A DNA stretch of 64,000 nucleotides from Saccharum officinarum (lineage: Eukaryota > Streptophyta > Magnoliopsida > Poales > Poaceae). The notes below the pieces were generated by a model. It was given only the letters and a program-made list of their open reading frames with translations, was not told the origin of the DNA and made no database searches. Numbering within the stretch: position 1 is the stretch's first letter; each line of letters opens with the position of its first letter. The position numbers and the translations under genes were made by a program. This document shows, one piece after another, positions 63,551-64,000 of this stretch. The DNA lies in contig CM036191.1 in the NCBI GenBank assembly GCA_020631735.1, positions 41,275,335-41,339,334 on the forward strand, given 5' to 3'.

Positions 63551-64000
63551 TAATCAGGGATGGCAATGAGTTTGTAACCGATGGGTATCACCTGCCCATA
63601 CCCATTAGAATCTATGCTAGGATATTATTGTCCGCCTCCTAGCTTGTCTCTGCCCCTGGTGCATGGATATTATTGTTGTTACGAAATACGTGGAAAAATA
63701 AAAGTTGAGAACTAAAAAGGCAGAATATATAGAATATATATAAAAGAAAATGTGCACGCAGTCCTAACGAAAAAGTCCCTCAACTATATAGAATATATAG
63801 AATACATACTCTAGCTAGGCGCTTTGGATGTTCATGCGTCATGGGAACATGATGCAGATTGCATGGTAATTAAGGGAAAAAGTCCAATTTATCTCCCTCA
63901 ACTATTGGGTCATCCAATTTTCCTCCTAAACTATAATATTAGTTTTTTTGGCCACCCTCAGGTTTTAGAACCGTTTATATTTTTTCATCTTATAGGCTGT
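63551..64000. other. Repeat-derived intergenic DNA to the end of the window
   Basis: Begins with cagggatggcaatgag (63557), a hAT-like terminal motif. From 63880 on it carries aaaaagtccaatttatctcc/ctcaactattgggtc phrases like those around 12600. No gene is seen. The right border is outside the window. Confidence 0.4.

Overview
The window is nuclear DNA of a grass, most likely a panicoid cereal relative. The reasons are spliced plant genes with GT-AG introns, grass CACTA, hAT and LTR repeats in dense nests, GC-rich gene ends next to AT-rich repeats, and a 100-N scaffold gap (59270-59369). All identities below were judged by eye from the sequence; no database search was run.

Layout. (1) 1-5511: a broken hAT transposase split by a 4.0-kb solo LTR. 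(2) 5512-48500: a tandem cluster of five two-exon Bowman-Birk (WIP1-like) proteinase inhibitor genes, all on the + strand, at 6602, 10197, 15459, 27431 and 47863. They alternate between two subtypes (I, II, I, II, I), each with its own upstream region. This suggests the amplified unit was an I+II pair. Two type I copies are truncated in exon 2 by the same junction, one type II copy has an intron enlarged to about 1.9 kb by an insertion, and two copies (10197 and 47863) look whole. Between them lie a partial hAT transposase, CACTA-type remnants, a LINE zf-RVT fragment, a tryptophan synthase alpha-like pseudogene and a UFD1-like fragment. (3) 30267-47116: a local tandem duplication (arm A 30267-32151, arm B 32274-47116). 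Arm B was then hit by an 11.3-kb CACTA element (32432-43769) and two related hAT elements (44061-44336, 44820-46069). Arm A keeps the empty sites, so target-site duplications can be read directly. (4) 48526-51957: a second CACTA element, inserted just 3' of the last inhibitor gene, carrying a fragment of a copper amine oxidase gene. (5) 51958-56420: AT-rich intergenic DNA ending in a cluster of related MITEs, two of them forming a long inverted repeat. (6) 56658 to the gap: the left part of a third CACTA element with TTTGCCGAGTGC-type subterminal repeats. (7) 60244-63267: a complete 11-exon ATP-citrate lyase subunit A gene, the one clear housekeeping gene. Its exons sum to the usual 423 residues apart from one missing T in exon 2.

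The live biology is a defence-type secreted inhibitor family amplified in tandem and remodelled by transposons, beside a cytosolic acetyl-CoA enzyme gene. Everything else recognisable is transposon sequence or gene fragments caught among transposons.
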